The notes below the pieces were generated by a model. That model had not been told where the DNA came from. It was given only the letters and a program-made list of their open reading frames with translations, and did not search any database. Of a DNA stretch of 35,333 nt, positions 33,051 through 35,333 are shown piece after piece. Both the position numbers and the translations under genes were made by a program. The DNA lies in the NCBI GenBank assembly GCA_003266105.1, contig MVAA01000047.1, positions 3,101-38,433 on the forward strand, in the 5' to 3' direction. How positions within the stretch are numbered: position 1 is the first letter of the stretch; each line of letters opens with the position of its first letter. The DNA comes from Methanosphaera sp. rholeuAM6 (GTDB lineage: Archaea; Methanobacteriota; Methanobacteria; Methanobacteriales; Methanobacteriaceae).

Positions 33051-35333
33051 TTAGGTGTTAGTATCATTTGTCACAGGAGTTGCATTTGTAGCAGCTGAAT
33101 TAGGATATTCATATACACTCCATACACTTATACCTGGTTCTGAATGTGCAAAACTAAATCTGTTTGCATCATAACCACTTTCCAAGTATAGTTTTGTGAA
33201 TACTGCTTCTTCTAAGTATGAATCAAATAATACTGTGAAATATGAACCATCAGATTGATGGAAAGCCATTATAGACATGTTACTATTATTGTTTACAATT
33301 CTTTCTGATAACTGATTGTTATCCACTATGATTAATTTGTGTGGTTTAAGTAACTCATTACCTGTACCTTCACTTAATTCATTAGCTAAACGTTCTTTAT
33401 CTTCTGTTGTGAACATGTCAATAGTTTTATTTAATTTTGACTGATCTATGTAAGCAAAGTTCATACCAGTGCCGTTGGTTTCATTACTAGTTCCTGATAC
33501 ACCTACAACTCCATTGTCAGTACCTAAAGTGAACTGTCTTCCAGCAATGTTTTCAGTACTGCTTTGTGCTGCATAGTATGAGTAGTGGTATGATGTTTGA
33601 TTTTCAAAGTTCCATGAACCGAAGTATGACCACCAAGCTGCTTTTGAAAGCATGTCCGAACTTAATATCAAGTATACTGGTTTTGTATCAGCAGGATGTG
33701 TTAAATCCAGTACTGAGTTTGCTTGCTGCTGGTCTAAACCATATGTTCCCGTTAAAGCAGTGTTAGCTTGAGTTCTGTCCATTGGTAATATTTCATTTAA
33801 TATTTTTACTGTTTTTCCAGTATCGTTGGTGTATAAATCCAATACATTGGATGCTTCTTCACCACTATTTGCTAACATCCTTAGGATACCTGCAGATAAG
33901 TCTTCGTTCGATGTCGCCAACGAGTTACCAATCCAATAAGCTCTCATGTTGTTCTGTGAACCTCCATCGAATACCACTTGTCTATCAGCCACTGCTGTGA
34001 ACAAGTGCCCGAAGTCCCACCAAGATGCGAGTACTGAATTTTCTGGCGTGTTTGCTTTAATCCAAGTCAAAGTGTTATACATATCATCGTTAGTACTTCC
34101 AACTGCTTGGGATGAGGTTAAATGATCTGCATAAACCGGACTGACTACTGCAAGCAATACAAGAACCAATGCAATAAATGAAACATATGTTTTCTGTTCA
34201 ACCTTTAAGTCTATGTATTTGATGAATATACCTACAGAGATACCTGCCATAAGAGCTATTGGTACCTCAAACTGTTCAATAAACCTTGTACCCTGAGTTA
34301 ACATTACTGCTATACCTAATGTCCATAATGCTAATAGTACAAACAGGAATAAATTGTTGTATTTTTCGGTTTGTGTCCATTCAAATTTACCTGGTATAAA
34401 CTTGTGTTCATGAGTATGTGCAATTTCTTCTGCTTTTTTAGTTTTTGGTTTATACCTTCTTGTTCTAAGTTTTTTATCTTCTTGTTGTTCTGTTTTTTCT
34501 TCAACTACTGTTTCTTCGGGTTTTGCTTTCTTTCTTAAACCATAGAACATTAATACAAATCCAATTAATGCAAATAATATAGGGAATAATCCTCCACTAT
34601 TATTGATTATATCAATTACTTGAGGAATTTGCATTTCACCTACAGATACGTATACGTTAGGATATGCTGAACCTGCAGTTGCACTCTGTAAGCTTGTAGA
34701 CATTCCTACAACGCTCATTGTAGTTTCTACAAATGATGAACCAACAGTTAAGAATAGTACTATTACAGCTACTACTGCAAAGACTACAAACGTTATTGTT
34801 GCCTGATTATTCATCAGCCATTCTTTCTTGTTGGACAAATCTTTTCCATCCAATCTGTCTACTATATAAGATATTGGGAAATATAAAATCAAAGCACCAA
34901 ATGTTAAGAGTACCATATATGCGTACCCACTCCATGATAATGAGAACAATCCCAAGAACAATGCTGAACAAACAGCAAAGAGGGCTTTAAATACTGGTTT
35001 TTTAGCATAAAAGCTCTCAGTTAAGAAAAGAACTATCATCAATGGGAAAAGTACGTTGAACATATCTGTATCGAAGAAACCACCGTATGTGTGTGCGAAA
35101 TATGCTGGTGCTGCCCCAGCTATAACTCCCGCTACGATTGCTCCCCAAGTACTTCCTGTTGCTCGTTTAACTATGAAAAAGGCAGGTAACACAGCTAATG
35201 AACCAACTATTGGACCAATCCAAAATGCCACTTGGGTTAATGATACTGTTCCAAACATGTTGACGAAATTGTAAACCCATGCTGCTAACACAATAATGAC
35301 CGGTTCATAATTCGCTTCCCTTCCATTCGGCGA
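33051..35333 (-). CDS. aglB: Oligosaccharyltransferase AglB (STT3), 5'-truncated
   Basis: This membrane enzyme transfers a lipid-linked glycan to Asn in Asn-X-Ser/Thr sequons outside the cell. The reading frame stays open to the window edge; 14 codons before the first possible GTG (35291) include GREANYEP, a conserved AglB loop. The true start is therefore beyond the window. Visible are the second DxD-type motif in GGFFDTDMFN, the SVGE (Ser-Val-x-Glu) loop, and the sequon-binding WWDFG in LASWWDFGH, about 435 residues in. A DMLSK stretch further on suits the DK motif. At least nine hydrophobic segments precede a large soluble C-terminal domain. A charged loop rich in Lys, Glu and Gln, with a His cluster (HTHEHK), lies before the last membrane segments. 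Confidence 0.93.
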   Translation of the reverse strand, partial: SPNGREANYEPVIIVLAAWVYNFVNMFGTVSLTQVAFWIGPIVGSLAVLPAFFIVKRATGSTWGAIVAGVIAGAAPAYFAHTYGGFFDTDMFNVLFPLMIVLFLTESFYAKKPVFKALFAVCSALFLGLFSLSWSGYAYMVLLTFGALILYFPISYIVDRLDGKDLSNKKEWLMNNQATITFVVFAVVAVIVLFLTVGSSFVETTMSVVGMSTSLQSATAGSAYPNVYVSVGEMQIPQVIDIINNSGGLFPILFALIGFVLMFYGLRKKAKPEETVVEEKTEQQEDKKLRTRRYKPKTKKAEEIAHTHEHKFIPGKFEWTQTEKYNNLFLFVLLALWTLGIAVMLTQGTRFIEQFEVPIALMAGISVGIFIKYIDLKVEQKTYVSFIALVLVLLAVVSPVYADHLTSSQAVGSTNDDMYNTLTWIKANTPENSVLASWWDFGHLFTAVADRQVVFDGGSQNNMRAYWIGNSLATSNEDLSAGILRMLANSGEEASNVLDLYTNDTGKTVKILNEILPMDRTQANTALTGTYGLDQQQANSVLDLTHPADTKPVYLILSSDMLSKAAWWSYFGSWNFENQTSYHYSYYAAQSSTENIAGRQFTLGTDNGVVGVSGTSNETNGTGMNFAYIDQSKLNKTIDMFTTEDKERLANELSEGTGNELLKPHKLIIVDNNQLSERIVNNNSNMSIMAFHQSDGSYFTVLFDSYLEEAVFTKLYLESGYDANRFSFAHSEPGISVWSVYEYPNSAATNATPVTNDTNT

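Overview
This is a low-GC (roughly 28-30% by eye) euryarchaeal chromosome segment from a methanogen of the order Methanobacteriales. Several independent markers support that: a methyl-coenzyme M reductase activation protein (AtwA), genes for methanofuran (mfnD, mfnF), methanopterin (beta-RFAP synthase), coenzyme F420 (cofH) and coenzyme B (hacB), 2-phosphoglycerate kinase for cyclic 2,3-diphosphoglycerate, an archaeal histone, RadB, AglB, deoxyhypusine synthase and ether-lipid enzymes. The extreme AT bias points to the Methanosphaera/Methanobrevibacter side of the order. That genus-level statement is an inference. There is no rRNA, CRISPR array, insertion sequence, prophage or other clear mobile element, and the window reads as vertically inherited core chromosome.

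Layout. 1-6.1 kb is mainly minus strand: nitroreductase and ZPR1 zinc finger (stop/start overlap), 2-phosphoglycerate kinase, small heat-shock protein, a Nog1-like GTPase, and AMMECR1 overlapping tldD. 6.3-9.0 kb is a four-gene cobalt ECF transporter (cbiM-cbiN-cbiQ-cbiO, minus) with a hairpin/T-tract terminator at its end and a repeat-bearing upstream region. 9.5-16.8 kb holds pyrF, deoxyhypusine synthase, an HTH-CBS regulator, atwA, cofH, a small lineage-type protein, ribL and hisA. 16.9-19.8 kb is a plus-strand run of truA, mfnD and mfnF, which abuts carS. carS is divergent from a tetraether-synthase-type radical SAM gene (tes), so two archaeal membrane-lipid genes flank one 317-bp intergenic region.

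22.7-24.6 kb holds a histone gene convergent with an odd three-gene set: a GerW/YtfJ-family protein, a DUF2953 membrane protein and a 76-residue protein that looks like a stripped-down GerW domain. tRNA-Phe and tRNA-Val follow. 24.7-28.9 kb contains a zinc-ribbon membrane protein and a tight operon of beta-RFAP synthase, hacB, an HVO_0476-type zinc protein and an archaeal CDKAL1-like tRNA methylthiotransferase. The rest holds elp3, a PRC-barrel protein, an aminotransferase, radB and the 5'-truncated aglB that runs off the right edge.

Shine-Dalgarno sequences of the GGAGG/GGTGAT type precede most genes and let several starts be corrected inward. The most noteworthy items are the GerW/DUF2953 cluster in a non-sporulating archaeon, the carS/tes pair sharing an intergenic dyad, and bacterial-style hairpin plus T-tract terminators after hsp20 and cbiO. 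I did not find an obviously new defence or mobile system.
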